NCBI GenBank assembly: GCA_964463375.1
Contig: CAYXBQ010000002.1
Coordinates: 127,795-191,794 of the forward strand
Length of the DNA stretch: 64,000 nucleotides
Direction: 5' to 3'
From: UMGS1696 sp964463375
Lineage (GTDB): Bacteria > Bacillota > Clostridia > Oscillospirales > CAG-272
This document shows positions 53,652 to 63,108 of the stretch, in pieces (position 1 is the first letter of the stretch; the number at the start of each line of letters is the position of its first letter). Under the pieces are notes generated by a model. That model was not told the DNA's origin. It did no database searches and saw only the letters and a list, made by a program, of their open reading frames with translations. A program made the position numbers and the translations under genes.

Positions 53652-53680
53652 TTGACAAATACATGTGTCAGCGGTATAAT
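53652..53680 (+). promoter_or_regulatory. Promoter of cas3
   Basis: A full-consensus TTGACA and TATAAT are 17 bases apart. TGACA (53653-53657) and TGTCA (53666-53670) form a dyad over the -35 and spacer, a possible operator. Confidence 0.85.
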
Positions 53681-53715
53681 GAGGCTAAAATAACAGAACC
53701 GAGAGGCACACGATC

Positions 53716-56424
53716 ATGTATGAATTTTCAGTAGAATTGATGTCGGTAGCTGCCAAAAGCGATCGAGAACAGGGGGATTATTGGCTCCCGTTTTGGATGC
53801 ATTCGCTCGATACCGCCGGGATCATCCAAAAACTTGCAAAAGAATGGCTACCAAAACACGTGAATGCTTATCTGATAGAGGCTTGCGGCAGCGAAGAACG
53901 TACCTATGCAACACTCACGTTTTGTGCGCTTGTACATGACATTGGCAAGATCACGTACTGTTTCCAATCGAAAATCACACAGAGCATGGCAAATAGTCCT
54001 TTTGCAGAACACGTGAAATTGGCAACAAAGCAAAAAAACGGTATATCGCATGGCTTAGCTGGTGAAAGTATTTTACGATATTTCAAATGTCCTTGTGGTA
54101 TCGCTTCGATCGTGGGTGCGCACCACGGAAAACCAGCGAGCAACATTGACGAAATGAAGCTCGACGTACATTGTGAGGATCTATGGGGGCGCATGGAAAA
54201 CAAATCATGCTTCGAACAGTTGTGGCAGGAGTGGATCGATTTTTCGCTGTCCTATACAGGTCTTTCCTCAATAGAGGAACTGCCGGAGATCTCTATCCCG
54301 GTGCAGGTACTGATCTCCGCTCTCCTCATCATGGCAGACTGGATCGCCAGCAACACACAGTATTTCCCGCTAATAATGCTGGAAACAAATGGTAACATAG
54401 ACGAATATCCGGCACGGGTGACATGTGCGTGGGAAAGGCTGCAGCTGCCGGAACCCTGGGAGGCCGGTGCTGCCTTGGGCTTAGACCGGGAAGGCTTCGA
54501 GGAACGTTTCCATTTTCCACCAAACGCAACGCAAGAAGAAATACTCGACATCGTAAATGACTTGGATAAACCGGGGATTTTCATTTTGGAAGCACCCATG
54601 GGTCTGGGGAAGACCGAAGCCGCACTGGCTGCCGCCGAAGTCCTTGCCGCAAAAACGTGCGCAGGAGGACTGTATTTCGGCATGCCCACGCAAGCGACCT
54701 CCAACGGCATTTTTCCCCGACTGGAAGCATGGGCATCCTCGCTTTCGGAGGACGACGGTGCAGTACACGCCATTCGTCTTGCCCATGGAGCAGCTGCCCT
54801 CAATGAAGACTATCGGGAGCTGTTGAAAGGTGATAGTATATTGGCTGCGGATACCGAAGCGGACGAAAAGAATCTGTTTGTACACGAGTGGTTTTCCAGT
54901 CGAAAGTTAGCACTGATGCCAGAATTCGTTATCGGTACCATTGACCAAATGCTTATGGCGGCACTAAAGCAAAAGCACGTGATGCTGCGGCATATCGGAC
55001 TGGCGGGAAAGGTCGTTGTGATCGATGAATGCCACGCATACGATGCTTACATGAGTACATATTTAGATCGAGCGATCCGGTGGCTTGGCACATACAAAGC
55101 CCCCGTTGTGATCCTTTCTGCCACCCTGCCGACCAAGCGCAGAGCCGAACTGATCGATGCCTATTTGGGTGGAAAAGCCGCAGATGGCGACTGGCAGCAC
55201 AGCTTGTCGTATCCGCTTCTCACCTACACAAATGGTGATAAGGTCGAGCAAAAACCACTTTCCTACACCGGAGAGAACAAAAACGTGTCGATTTGCAGGA
55301 TCATAGCAGACAAGATCGAGGACACTGTAGATGAAGTGATGGCGGCCGGTGGTTGCATGGGCGTGATCGTGAATACCGTTCGCAAAGCCCAGGAGATCGC
55401 CGGTACATTGCGGACAAGATTTGCAGATTGTCGTGTCCTCGTTATGCACGCACAGTACATCATGACAGATCGTGCCAATCGAGAAAAGGAGATCCTTCGA
55501 TTGGTCGGAAAGCATTCACAAGAAGCGGATCGACGCAAACTGATCATCATAGGAACACAGGTATTGGAGCAATCGCTGGATCTGGATTTCGACTGTATGA
55601 TCACCGAGCTATGCCCCATGGACCTGCTGCTACAGCGTATGGGCCGGCTGCACCGCCATGCCCGTCCCCGCCCGACTGGATTTGACGAGCCAAAATGTTA
55701 TGTGGTCGATGAAGAAGATGAAGGAAGTGATGCCATATACGGCAAATGGCTACGTGCAAGGACCCGCACACTTTTGCCGGATACCGTAACGATCCCACAG
55801 GACATCCCCCATTTGGTAGAGCAGGCCTATTGTGATGCGGATGAGGATGAATTGAAAAAGAAGGATCTGAAAGATGCATGGGAAGAATACCAACGGAAAA
55901 TTGGCAAAAAGGAAAGCAGTGCTGAAAGTTACCTACTTAGCAAACCCAAAAAGCTGAGCAAACGACCACAGAGCAATGTATTGGACGGTTGGTTGGACAA
56001 TGAAATTCAAATCAGCGAACAGCATGGCGAGATGGCGGTGCGTGACGGTGACCTCTCCATCGATGTGATCGCATTACAGTGTTGCGCGGACGGAAAAGTG
56101 CGTCTGCTTGTAGAGGATCAAGAAGGCATGCAAAAGCTGGAAACAAACGACATCACCGTTCCAACGGATCGTCCACCGTCTCCGGAAGAAGCACTTGTGA
56201 TCGCACGACAGAAACTCAGATTGCCTACTATTTTCGGCAAGAAATGGAATGTGGATGGTGTGATCAAAGAACTTGAAGCGGAAACAAAACGTGTTTTCCC
56301 GGAATGGAAGCAAACATCTCTATTGAAAGAAGAACTGGTGCTGCTCTTTGATGAACAATATCACGCCGAACTGGATGGAATAAAACTTACTTACGACAAA
56401 GATAACGGGCTGATGCTTATATAA
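53716..56424 (+). CDS. cas3: CRISPR-associated nuclease-helicase Cas3 (type I-E)
   Basis: This 902-residue protein is a full Cas3. The HD nuclease (about 20-250) has H29 in FWMHSLD, H74-D75 in ALVHDIGK, and later SHGLAGE and GAHHGKP. The SF2 helicase has Walker A GLGKT (296-300), the DECH box (437-440), LSATLP, and motif VI near 640 (QRMGRLHRH). It is recruited by Cascade and shreds target DNA. It has its own consensus promoter and a 190-base gap before cas8e. A GAGAGG site lies ahead of the start. Confidence 0.96.
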   Translation: MYEFSVELMSVAAKSDREQGDYWLPFWMHSLDTAGIIQKLAKEWLPKHVNAYLIEACGSEERTYATLTFCALVHDIGKITYCFQSKITQSMANSPFAEHVKLATKQKNGISHGLAGESILRYFKCPCGIASIVGAHHGKPASNIDEMKLDVHCEDLWGRMENKSCFEQLWQEWIDFSLSYTGLSSIEELPEISIPVQVLISALLIMADWIASNTQYFPLIMLETNGNIDEYPARVTCAWERLQLPEPWEAGAALGLDREGFEERFHFPPNATQEEILDIVNDLDKPGIFILEAPMGLGKTEAALAAAEVLAAKTCAGGLYFGMPTQATSNGIFPRLEAWASSLSEDDGAVHAIRLAHGAAALNEDYRELLKGDSILAADTEADEKNLFVHEWFSSRKLALMPEFVIGTIDQMLMAALKQKHVMLRHIGLAGKVVVIDECHAYDAYMSTYLDRAIRWLGTYKAPVVILSATLPTKRRAELIDAYLGGKAADGDWQHSLSYPLLTYTNGDKVEQKPLSYTGENKNVSICRIIADKIEDTVDEVMAAGGCMGVIVNTVRKAQEIAGTLRTRFADCRVLVMHAQYIMTDRANREKEILRLVGKHSQEADRRKLIIIGTQVLEQSLDLDFDCMITELCPMDLLLQRMGRLHRHARPRPTGFDEPKCYVVDEEDEGSDAIYGKWLRARTRTLLPDTVTIPQDIPHLVEQAYCDADEDELKKKDLKDAWEEYQRKIGKKESSAESYLLSKPKKLSKRPQSNVLDGWLDNEIQISEQHGEMAVRDGDLSIDVIALQCCADGKVRLLVEDQEGMQKLETNDITVPTDRPPSPEEALVIARQKLRLPTIFGKKWNVDGVIKELEAETKRVFPEWKQTSLLKEELVLLFDEQYHAELDGIKLTYDKDNGLMLI

Positions 56425-56504
56425 TGTAGCTTGAAAGCGAATAAAAATCGATTATATCTCAACAATAATAAGCTAAATATTAACACTATATTTCAATGAA
56501 GCTA

Positions 56505-56533
56505 TTGACAACGGCGTGAAAACGTGTTATAAT
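56505..56533 (+). promoter_or_regulatory. Promoter of the Cascade operon
   Basis: A full-consensus TTGACA and TATAAT are 17 bases apart, with TGT before the -10. The leader to cas8e is about 80 bases. Confidence 0.85.
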
Positions 56534-56617
56534 ATTATCATGATCAAAGCCATACAGCCGATTGCAAACAACGCATAGGTGTATCTTTCGGTTTTATGGT
56601 CATAAAGGAGGAATAGG

Positions 56618-58243
56618 ATGGAAATAGAATTTAATCTACTCGACGAAAAATGGATACGTGTCCGGCGACGAAATTGTACAGTAGATGTGCTTTCCATGAT
56701 CGATGTACTGCTCCATGCACACGAATACGCCGGTCTTGCGGGTGAGTTGCCCACACAGGATGTAGCGATCCTACGTCTGCTACTGGCCGTGCTACAAGCC
56801 GTTTTCTACTACTACGCACCGGACGGAGAGGAAGAGATACTGGATGATCCAGACGATGTGCTCGACCGTTGGGAAGAACTCTGGAACGCCGGGCGATTCC
56901 CGGAAGAACCGATACGGAACTACCTCGACAAATGGCACGACCGCTTTTGGCTGTTCCACCCGGAAAGACCATTTTATCAATCCGTAGAAACTGCGGATGA
57001 AGAAACAGCGGCTGCGTTTAAAGCAGCGAAGATCAACAGTTCTATTTCCGAAAGCAATAACAAAACTCGCATCTTTGCATCAAGAGCTGGCGAAGAAAAA
57101 GCACGACTGCACTACGATGAAGCTGCTCGATGGCTCGTTCACATGCAAGCGTTTGATGATGGTTCGAATGAACGTGGAAAAGGTGTGAAAGCGATCGGAG
57201 TGGGATGGCTTGGCAATTTGGGGATCATAGTGGCACAGGGCAACAACCTATTTGAAGACCTGATGCTGAATATGATCGTTTTGGATGGGAACCGAGATGT
57301 ATGGGAAGAAGAAAGGCCGGTGTGGGAACAAAAACCATGCAGTGAACCACGTAGAGAAGTCCCACATCCAAGATCATTATCAGAATTATTTACTTTGCAA
57401 TCGAGAAGGGTATTCTTGCAACGTGAAAATGGCTATGTTACAAAATGCAATATCTGCGGTGGCGATTACTATGAGAAGAATACGTATGCTTTTATTGAAC
57501 CTATGACGCTGTGGAAAATGGAGGGGAAAAAAGATTCTGTGGAAGGGGAAAAACGTATTCCCAAAACACACAATATATCTCGTCAGATGTGGCGTGAATT
57601 TGCAGCATGCTTTCCACACGAAAATGATAAAACGTGCCCTGGGATCGTTTCGTGGATTTGCTATTTGAGAAGAATAGGAGCGATTGAAAAGAACAAGTAC
57701 ATTCGCTTCATGATTTGTTCCGTCAAATACGATAAAATGAAAAGCTGTTATGAGGATATTTTCTCTGACAGCTTAACATTCCACACCGATTTACTAACCG
57801 AGCTTGGAACAGACTGGCAAACAAGAATCTCGAAAGAAGTTGCAAAATGTGATGAGCTTGCTAAAGAAATGAAAACCTTAGCAAAGAGATTGGTTATTGC
57901 CGCTGGTTCTTCCGGAGATGATGCCAAAGAATGCACATTCGTTCAAAAATCGGCTGAACAACTGTATTATGAGATCGACATGCCTTTCCGCCAGTGGCTG
58001 GCTTCCATCGATCCAAAATTATCGATATCTTCAGATGCGGGACAAAATGTGATCATGCAATGGCACGAAAAAGCCAAAAGTATTGCCATGCAAATGGGAC
58101 GTAACTTTGTGGAATCTGCCGGAACAACAGCGATAGTGGGGCGAATGGGAGAAGATGGTAAGTACTACTGTGCCGCAGAGGCCTACCGGAATTTCCAATA
58201 TTGGCTTAATAGAATCTACCCTAAGGAGGAAAATCATGGCTGA
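56618..58243 (+). CDS. cas8e: Cascade large subunit Cas8e (Cse1/CasA)
   Basis: This 541-residue protein is the Cse1-type large subunit that checks the PAM. FNLLDEKWIRVRRRNCTVDV opens as in the family. A zinc-finger-like CNICGGDYY lies near residue 276, and the C-terminal part is helical (Cse1 four-helix bundle). The central part (about 57.4-58.0 kb) is more AT-rich than the rest. AAAGGAGG fixes the start. It overlaps cse2 by eight bases. Confidence 0.93.
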   Translation: MEIEFNLLDEKWIRVRRRNCTVDVLSMIDVLLHAHEYAGLAGELPTQDVAILRLLLAVLQAVFYYYAPDGEEEILDDPDDVLDRWEELWNAGRFPEEPIRNYLDKWHDRFWLFHPERPFYQSVETADEETAAAFKAAKINSSISESNNKTRIFASRAGEEKARLHYDEAARWLVHMQAFDDGSNERGKGVKAIGVGWLGNLGIIVAQGNNLFEDLMLNMIVLDGNRDVWEEERPVWEQKPCSEPRREVPHPRSLSELFTLQSRRVFLQRENGYVTKCNICGGDYYEKNTYAFIEPMTLWKMEGKKDSVEGEKRIPKTHNISRQMWREFAACFPHENDKTCPGIVSWICYLRRIGAIEKNKYIRFMICSVKYDKMKSCYEDIFSDSLTFHTDLLTELGTDWQTRISKEVAKCDELAKEMKTLAKRLVIAAGSSGDDAKECTFVQKSAEQLYYEIDMPFRQWLASIDPKLSISSDAGQNVIMQWHEKAKSIAMQMGRNFVESAGTTAIVGRMGEDGKYYCAAEAYRNFQYWLNRIYPKEENHG

Positions 58244-58850
58244 TTCTTCGACCAAAATCAAAACCACGGTGATGCGCAAGCTCAAGTGGTTGTCAACTCT
58301 ACCAGAAAATACCTGCCGTGCCCAGTTGGCGGAGCTAAGACGTGGCGTAGGGCATGCGCCGGGTGATATTCCCGCCCTATGGGGCATGATCTTCTCCGAT
58401 CTGCCGGAGGAATACTACAGCAAAAATGGCGAACCTACGGCAGCAGAATGGGCGATCTACCTTGCCCTCACCATGTTTGCCTGCCACCAGCAGGGACATG
58501 ATTTTAAGTCCAATTGGATGCACGGTGACGAAATCCGTTTTGGTATGGCTGTGCGTAAATTGGCACCGGTTGCCGACGATACAGACGAGGACCTAAAACG
58601 TATTCGAAATCGGTTTCATCGTATCGCAACTGCTTCTGATATGGGGGAACTTGCGAATCACATGCGGAGTATGGTGAAACTTCTGAGTGCAAACAATATT
58701 GCAATGGACTATGCAGATCTTGCAGTGGATCTGTATAGATACTATTTTCCAAATGCGAGAGCAAGTGTCCGCTTGAAATGGGGTCAAGATTTTTGCCGTA
58801 CGTTTGAGAATATTGCTGATGAAAATCAACAGGATAGAAAGGACAACTAA
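58236..58850 (+). CDS. cse2: Cascade small subunit Cse2 (CasB, Cas11e)
   Basis: This 204-residue all-helical protein matches Cse2: RAQLAELRRGVGHAPGDIPALWGMI (the conserved start, here spanning two helices), YLALTMFACHQQG, and basic residues that line the target strand. Two copies normally sit in Cascade. The start MADSST is chosen because AAGGAGG lies ahead, overlapping the cas8e stop. cas7e starts two bases after its stop. Confidence 0.92.
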   Translation: MADSSTKIKTTVMRKLKWLSTLPENTCRAQLAELRRGVGHAPGDIPALWGMIFSDLPEEYYSKNGEPTAAEWAIYLALTMFACHQQGHDFKSNWMHGDEIRFGMAVRKLAPVADDTDEDLKRIRNRFHRIATASDMGELANHMRSMVKLLSANNIAMDYADLAVDLYRYYFPNARASVRLKWGQDFCRTFENIADENQQDRKDN

Positions 58851-58852
58851 AC

Positions 58853-59953
58853 ATGAAAAATAACGGACTATTTTTAGAGGTACATATCATACAAACTCTG
58901 CCGCCGAGCTGCGTGAACCGTGACGACACCGGTAGCCCGAAAACCGCCATTTACGGTGGGACGACCCGTGCCAGAGTATCTTCCCAGGCCTGGAAAAAAG
59001 CCATGCGGGATATGTTCCGTGATGAGATATTTGATGAGAACATGCTTGGCTCAAGAACAAAGTATGTTCTGCGTATGATCGAAAACGAGATCTATAAGCT
59101 GGATCCGTCTTGTACGGATAAAAAGGCAAAGGAGCTTGCGGAAAAGGTTTTGACAAGTGCCGGTGTAAAGCTGAAGGACGAAAAAGCCGAAGCACTGTTT
59201 TTCATGAGCGCAGCCCAGGCAAAGGCCCTTGCCAAAGTAGCTGTTGAAAGTGAATCCTACACAGCGGATCAAAAGAAAAAATTAGGAGATACATGCTTGA
59301 AGGCATTGCGGGATAATACCGCTATCGATATCGCTCTCTTTGGTCGTATGGTCGCATCGGAACCGAAGCTCAATCAAGATGCCGCCGCCCAGGTCGCTCA
59401 CGCCATCTCTACCCATACCGTCCATAACGAATATGATTACTTCACCGCCGTCGATGATCTTTCTCCCGAAGATACAGCAGGTGCCGGGCATCTGGGAACC
59501 AACGAATTCAATGCCTCCACCATGTACCGCTACGCAACGGTCAACCTGCTGGAATTGACCAAAAACCTCGATACATCCGACATTCCCGAAATCGCACGTG
59601 GTTTCGTAGAAGCCTTCGTTCGCTCCATGCCTACGGGTAAGCAAAATACCTTCGCCAATCGCACCTTGCCGGATGCCGTATACGTGACCCTGCGCCGGGA
59701 TCAGCCGATCAACCTCTGCGGTGCATTCGAGAACGCTGTCAAGGCAGGCGAAAATGGCTACGCTGCTGCCTCCGGAGAAGCACTTGTCAAGCACGCTAAA
59801 GAGGTCTACAAAAATTATGCAGCTGCACCGGATTGTGCCTTTGTCGTTGGAAATATGCTTGGTGATCTTGCGGAAGCCGTTTCGTTCCCGGAACTGCTGA
59901 ACCACATCACCGAACAGATCGATACCTATTTGCATGAGAGCGAGGGTGTGTGA
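58853..59953 (+). CDS. cas7e: Cascade backbone subunit Cas7e (Cse4/CasC)
   Basis: This 366-residue RAMP protein forms the Cascade backbone, usually six copies along the crRNA. LEVHIIQTLPPSCVNRDDTG and YGGTTRARVSSQAWKKAMR are family hallmarks. NEYDYFTAVDD and the late SMPTGKQNTFANRTLP also match. Its stop overlaps the cas5e start by one base. AAAGGA lies upstream of the start. Confidence 0.95.
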   Translation: MKNNGLFLEVHIIQTLPPSCVNRDDTGSPKTAIYGGTTRARVSSQAWKKAMRDMFRDEIFDENMLGSRTKYVLRMIENEIYKLDPSCTDKKAKELAEKVLTSAGVKLKDEKAEALFFMSAAQAKALAKVAVESESYTADQKKKLGDTCLKALRDNTAIDIALFGRMVASEPKLNQDAAAQVAHAISTHTVHNEYDYFTAVDDLSPEDTAGAGHLGTNEFNASTMYRYATVNLLELTKNLDTSDIPEIARGFVEAFVRSMPTGKQNTFANRTLPDAVYVTLRRDQPINLCGAFENAVKAGENGYAAASGEALVKHAKEVYKNYAAAPDCAFVVGNMLGDLAEAVSFPELLNHITEQIDTYLHESEGV

Positions 59954-60648
59954 TGGCAACACTGCTTCTACGGTTTGCCGCACCGCTCCAATCGTGGGGG
60001 ATCGATTCCAAATTTGACACACGCAAAACGGGCAGAGAACCATCCAAAAGTGGTGTCGTAGGTATGCTTGCCGCTGCACTGGGCTATGGACGTGATGAAG
60101 CAGACAAGCTCAATGCACTGAATGCCTTGCGTTTCGGTGTCCGTACCGACCGTGAAGGAAAGCTGCTTTGCGATTTTCAAATGGTGCATGGTGAAAAAAG
60201 TTCATATGTAACCTATCGCTACTACCTCTCCGATGCCATCTTTCTGGTCGGGCTTGAAGGCGAACGGGAACAGCTGGAAAAGCTGCAATATGCACTGACC
60301 CATCCCGTGTTCCCGCTGTACCTGGGACGACGTTCCTGCCCACCCACGATGCCACTGTGTCTTGCCATCCGTGATCTGCCACTGGAAGAAGCATTGCGTG
60401 CCGAGCCACCGTTGGACAAAAGTCCACGTAGGGCAGAGAATATGCGCATCACAATGGATGCTATAGATGGAAACGCCGTGGCACAGCATGATCTACCCTT
60501 GTCCTTCGACCAAAGGCACAGGATGTATGGCTATCGTGGCGTTATGGAAGCGGAGTCCGTGTGTATTCCTAAGACGAAAGCGGCAGAACAGATACAGCAT
60601 GACCCGTTTGCGGAATTGGAGGACGAACCATGTATCTTTCCAGAATAA
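59953..60648 (+). CDS. cas5e: Cascade subunit Cas5e (CasD)
   Basis: This 231-residue RAMP protein caps the 5' handle of crRNA. LLLRFAAPLQSWGIDSKFDT is the Cas5e opening, then REPSKSGVVGMLAAALG and LGRRSCPPTMPL. The ATG at 59953 is chosen over a GTG one codon upstream; it shares a base with the cas7e stop. It overlaps cas6e by 19 bases. Confidence 0.94.
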   Translation: MATLLLRFAAPLQSWGIDSKFDTRKTGREPSKSGVVGMLAAALGYGRDEADKLNALNALRFGVRTDREGKLLCDFQMVHGEKSSYVTYRYYLSDAIFLVGLEGEREQLEKLQYALTHPVFPLYLGRRSCPPTMPLCLAIRDLPLEEALRAEPPLDKSPRRAENMRITMDAIDGNAVAQHDLPLSFDQRHRMYGYRGVMEAESVCIPKTKAAEQIQHDPFAELEDEPCIFPE

Positions 60649-61253
60649 AGCTCAATACGAAAAATCGGCACACGATGCTGGCATTGTCCAACCCACAAAA
60701 GATCCACGGCGCCATCGAATCGGCATTCCCCGGCGAACGAAGAAGAAATCTTTGGCGACTGGATGAACTGGGTGGCGAGACCTATCTGCTGGTTCTGTCA
60801 GAGGAAAAGCCCGATTTTACAAGTGTCGTTACCCAATTCGGCTATCCGGGAGATACCTTCGAAACACGTTCCTACACCGCACTTCTCGACCGGATCACAA
60901 CGGGCAGCCGCTGGCAATTCCGTCTCACCGCCAATCCTACGGTCAACAGAAAAAGAGAAAAAGAAGGGGATCGCAAGGTTATGGCACATGTAACTGTGGC
61001 CCATCAGGAAGAGTGGCTTCTGGATCGTGCGGAAAAGCATGGATTCCAGTTGTTGCCGGAAGAATTCCGTGTGACAAAGACGCAGAATTACGCCTTTCAC
61101 AAAGGTGGCAACAACACGGTGACGCTACTTTCCGTGACCTACGATGGCATTCTTACGGTTACGGATCCGGAGAAATTTCGCAGCGCAATGGTGGAAGGCA
61201 TAGGACGTGGTAAAGCCTACGGCAATGGGCTTTTGACCGTGATGCACATATAG
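60630..61253 (+). CDS. cas6e: CRISPR RNA endoribonuclease Cas6e (Cse3/CasE)
   Basis: This 207-residue protein cleaves the array transcript 3' of the hairpin. The catalytic His is H26 in PQKIHGAIESAF, and the Gly-rich loop GIGRGKAYGNGLLTV ends the fold. It should recognise the CCCCGC-GCGGGG stem of the repeats in this window and leave a handle ending in GATCC plus the next base. It overlaps cas5e by 19 bases and lies 10 bases before cas1. Confidence 0.95.
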   Translation: MYLSRIKLNTKNRHTMLALSNPQKIHGAIESAFPGERRRNLWRLDELGGETYLLVLSEEKPDFTSVVTQFGYPGDTFETRSYTALLDRITTGSRWQFRLTANPTVNRKREKEGDRKVMAHVTVAHQEEWLLDRAEKHGFQLLPEEFRVTKTQNYAFHKGGNNTVTLLSVTYDGILTVTDPEKFRSAMVEGIGRGKAYGNGLLTVMHI

Positions 61254-61263
61254 GTGTAACACT

Positions 61264-62202
61264 ATGGCTGAAATATCGGGTATGATCAAACCGTCTATCC
61301 AAACACTGCCGCAGATCAAGGATCGTATGACCTTTCTGTATCTGGAACGGTGTCGGATCAATCGAGAGGACAGCGCCGTCACAGCCACCGATGACAAGGG
61401 TACGATCCATATTCCTGCCGCATCGATCTCCGTGCTTCTACTGGGACCGGGGACCGATGTGACCCACCGTGCCATGGAGCTGATCGGTGAAGTTGGTATC
61501 AGCGTCGTCTGGGTCGGTGAGCATGGCGTTCGCTATTACGCAGGCGGCTGTGCGCTGGCCCGTAGTGCAAGACTGCTGATCAAGCAAGCCGAATGTGTGT
61601 CCAACCAGCGCAAGCATTTGGAGGTCGTTCGCAAAATGTACCAGCTGCGGTTCCAGGAAGAGGATCCGGCGAACTTGACCCTCCAGCAGCTGCGTGGCCG
61701 GGAAGGCAGCAGAATGCGTTCGTTCTACCGAAAGTGCTCTAAAGAAACAGGCGTGCAGTGGGATGGACGTGTGTATGATCCGGAAGATTTTTCTGCAAGT
61801 GATCCGGTAAACCAAGCGTTGTCGGCAGGGAACGTCTGCCTGTATGGTTTGGCGCATGCGGTCATTTCGGCGCTGGGATGTTCGCCGGGACTGGGCTTTA
61901 TCCATGTGGGACACACGCTTTCGTTTGTGTACGATATCGCCGACCTGTATAAAACCGAAACGACGATCCCCATCGCTTTTGAGATCGCCGCAGAAAATCC
62001 AGAGGATCTGCCGGGAAAAACAAGACGGCGTGTACGCAATGCCATCACCAGTGAACATATCTTAGAAAGAATGGTGCATGATATCAAGTATTTGTTCACC
62101 AGCGATGGAGAAACGGATACTACAGATGCAGAACCGCTCTACCTCTGGGACGACCGGCAGGGAACTGTCGAGTATGGCAGATCCTACGGAGGCGATCCGT
62201 AA
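61264..62202 (+). CDS. cas1: CRISPR integrase Cas1 (type I-E)
   Basis: This 312-residue Cas1 has the metal ligands E147 in GREGSRMR, H217 in HVGHTLSF and the acidic D224/D227 in YDIADLYK. The N-terminal beta domain includes LLLGPGTDVTHRAMELI. It is the integrase that inserts new spacers with Cas2. It shares one base with the cas2 start (TAATG), so the two are translationally coupled. Confidence 0.97.
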   Translation: MAEISGMIKPSIQTLPQIKDRMTFLYLERCRINREDSAVTATDDKGTIHIPAASISVLLLGPGTDVTHRAMELIGEVGISVVWVGEHGVRYYAGGCALARSARLLIKQAECVSNQRKHLEVVRKMYQLRFQEEDPANLTLQQLRGREGSRMRSFYRKCSKETGVQWDGRVYDPEDFSASDPVNQALSAGNVCLYGLAHAVISALGCSPGLGFIHVGHTLSFVYDIADLYKTETTIPIAFEIAAENPEDLPGKTRRRVRNAITSEHILERMVHDIKYLFTSDGETDTTDAEPLYLWDDRQGTVEYGRSYGGDP

Positions 62203-63074
62203 TGGTGGTGATAACAATAAGCGATTGTCCACCAAAGGTGCGGGGTGACCTATCCAAGTGGCTTTGCGAGGTCAATACCGGCGTGTATGTGGGCAATCTC
62301 AACGCCAGAGTACGGGAGGAGCTATGGCTGCGGATCTGCGATAACTTGAAAACAGGTCGAGCGACCATGGTCTATAGCGCACCGGGTGAACAGCAATTCA
62401 ATTTTGAAGTACACAATTCTCTATGGGAACCGGTGGATCTGGATGGGATCAAGCTGATGCGACATCCCTTGCCGGGCAAACGGGAGGACAGGGAAGAAGC
62501 TGATGCAGGGCATACCAGCAGAGCCGGCAAAATGTTAGAGGTGCGGCGTATGCAAGCGGCCAAACAAAAGCAGAATACATACGTAGCGCTGGACCTTGAG
62601 ACCACAGGCCTGTCTGCCCAAGAAGATCGGATCATAGAGATCGCAGCCATTCGTGTAAAAAATCGTGAGGTGATAGAAGAATTTCAGACATTGGTAGATC
62701 CGGCGGTCGATTTGGGATCATCGATCACGGAGTTGACCGGGATAACCCAGGAGATGCTGAAAAGGGAAGGGGAATCCATATGTACAGCATTGGAAAAGCT
62801 GACCGCATTTGTTGGCAGTGATCCGATCGTGTGCCACAATGTGGATTTCGACTGTAGTTTTCTAATGCAGGAAGCAAAAAGAAACCAGGTGAAGCTTTTC
62901 AGAAATCGAACGATAGATACATTGTCCATGGCTCGAAAGCGCGTGGACGGTGTACAAAAATACACACTCACAGCGCTCTGCGAACATTTTGGGATCGATG
63001 CGACCGGCGCTCATCGTGCGCTTAAGGACTGCTATTTAGTAAAAGCTGTTTTTGAGAAGTTAAATGAAATCTGA
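62202..63074 (+). CDS. cas2: Cas2 fused to DnaQ-type 3'-5' exonuclease
   Basis: This is a 290-residue fusion. Residues of about 1-95 are Cas2e (MVVITISDCPPKVRGDLSKW, then GVYVGNLNARVREELW). A linker of about 30 residues leads to a DEDDh exonuclease (about 125-288) with D131 and E133 in ALDLETTGL, H212-N-V-D215 in CHNVDFDCSF, and H271 and D276 in HRALKDC. All catalytic residues are present. The exonuclease probably trims the 3' ends of prespacers before Cas1 integrates them, as shown for other I-E systems with DnaQ. It ends 45 bases before the first repeat. Confidence 0.95.
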   Translation: MVVITISDCPPKVRGDLSKWLCEVNTGVYVGNLNARVREELWLRICDNLKTGRATMVYSAPGEQQFNFEVHNSLWEPVDLDGIKLMRHPLPGKREDREEADAGHTSRAGKMLEVRRMQAAKQKQNTYVALDLETTGLSAQEDRIIEIAAIRVKNREVIEEFQTLVDPAVDLGSSITELTGITQEMLKREGESICTALEKLTAFVGSDPIVCHNVDFDCSFLMQEAKRNQVKLFRNRTIDTLSMARKRVDGVQKYTLTALCEHFGIDATGAHRALKDCYLVKAVFEKLNEI

Positions 63075-63098
63075 CCCATCGCACGAAAAAAGTATAGG
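63071..63098 (+). promoter_or_regulatory. Weak candidate promoter in the array leader
   Basis: CTGACC and TATAGG are 16 bases apart, each four of six matches to consensus. A transcript would start about 15 bases before repeat 1. The array could instead be read from the cas operon. Confidence 0.3.
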
Positions 63099-63108
63099 AA
63101 ATTCCTAT
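63094..63108. repeat. Palindrome in the array leader
   Basis: ATAGGAA and TTCCTAT flank a central A, 12 bases before the first repeat, in a leader of only 45 bases. It could be a landmark for the adaptation complex or a regulator site. Confidence 0.5.
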
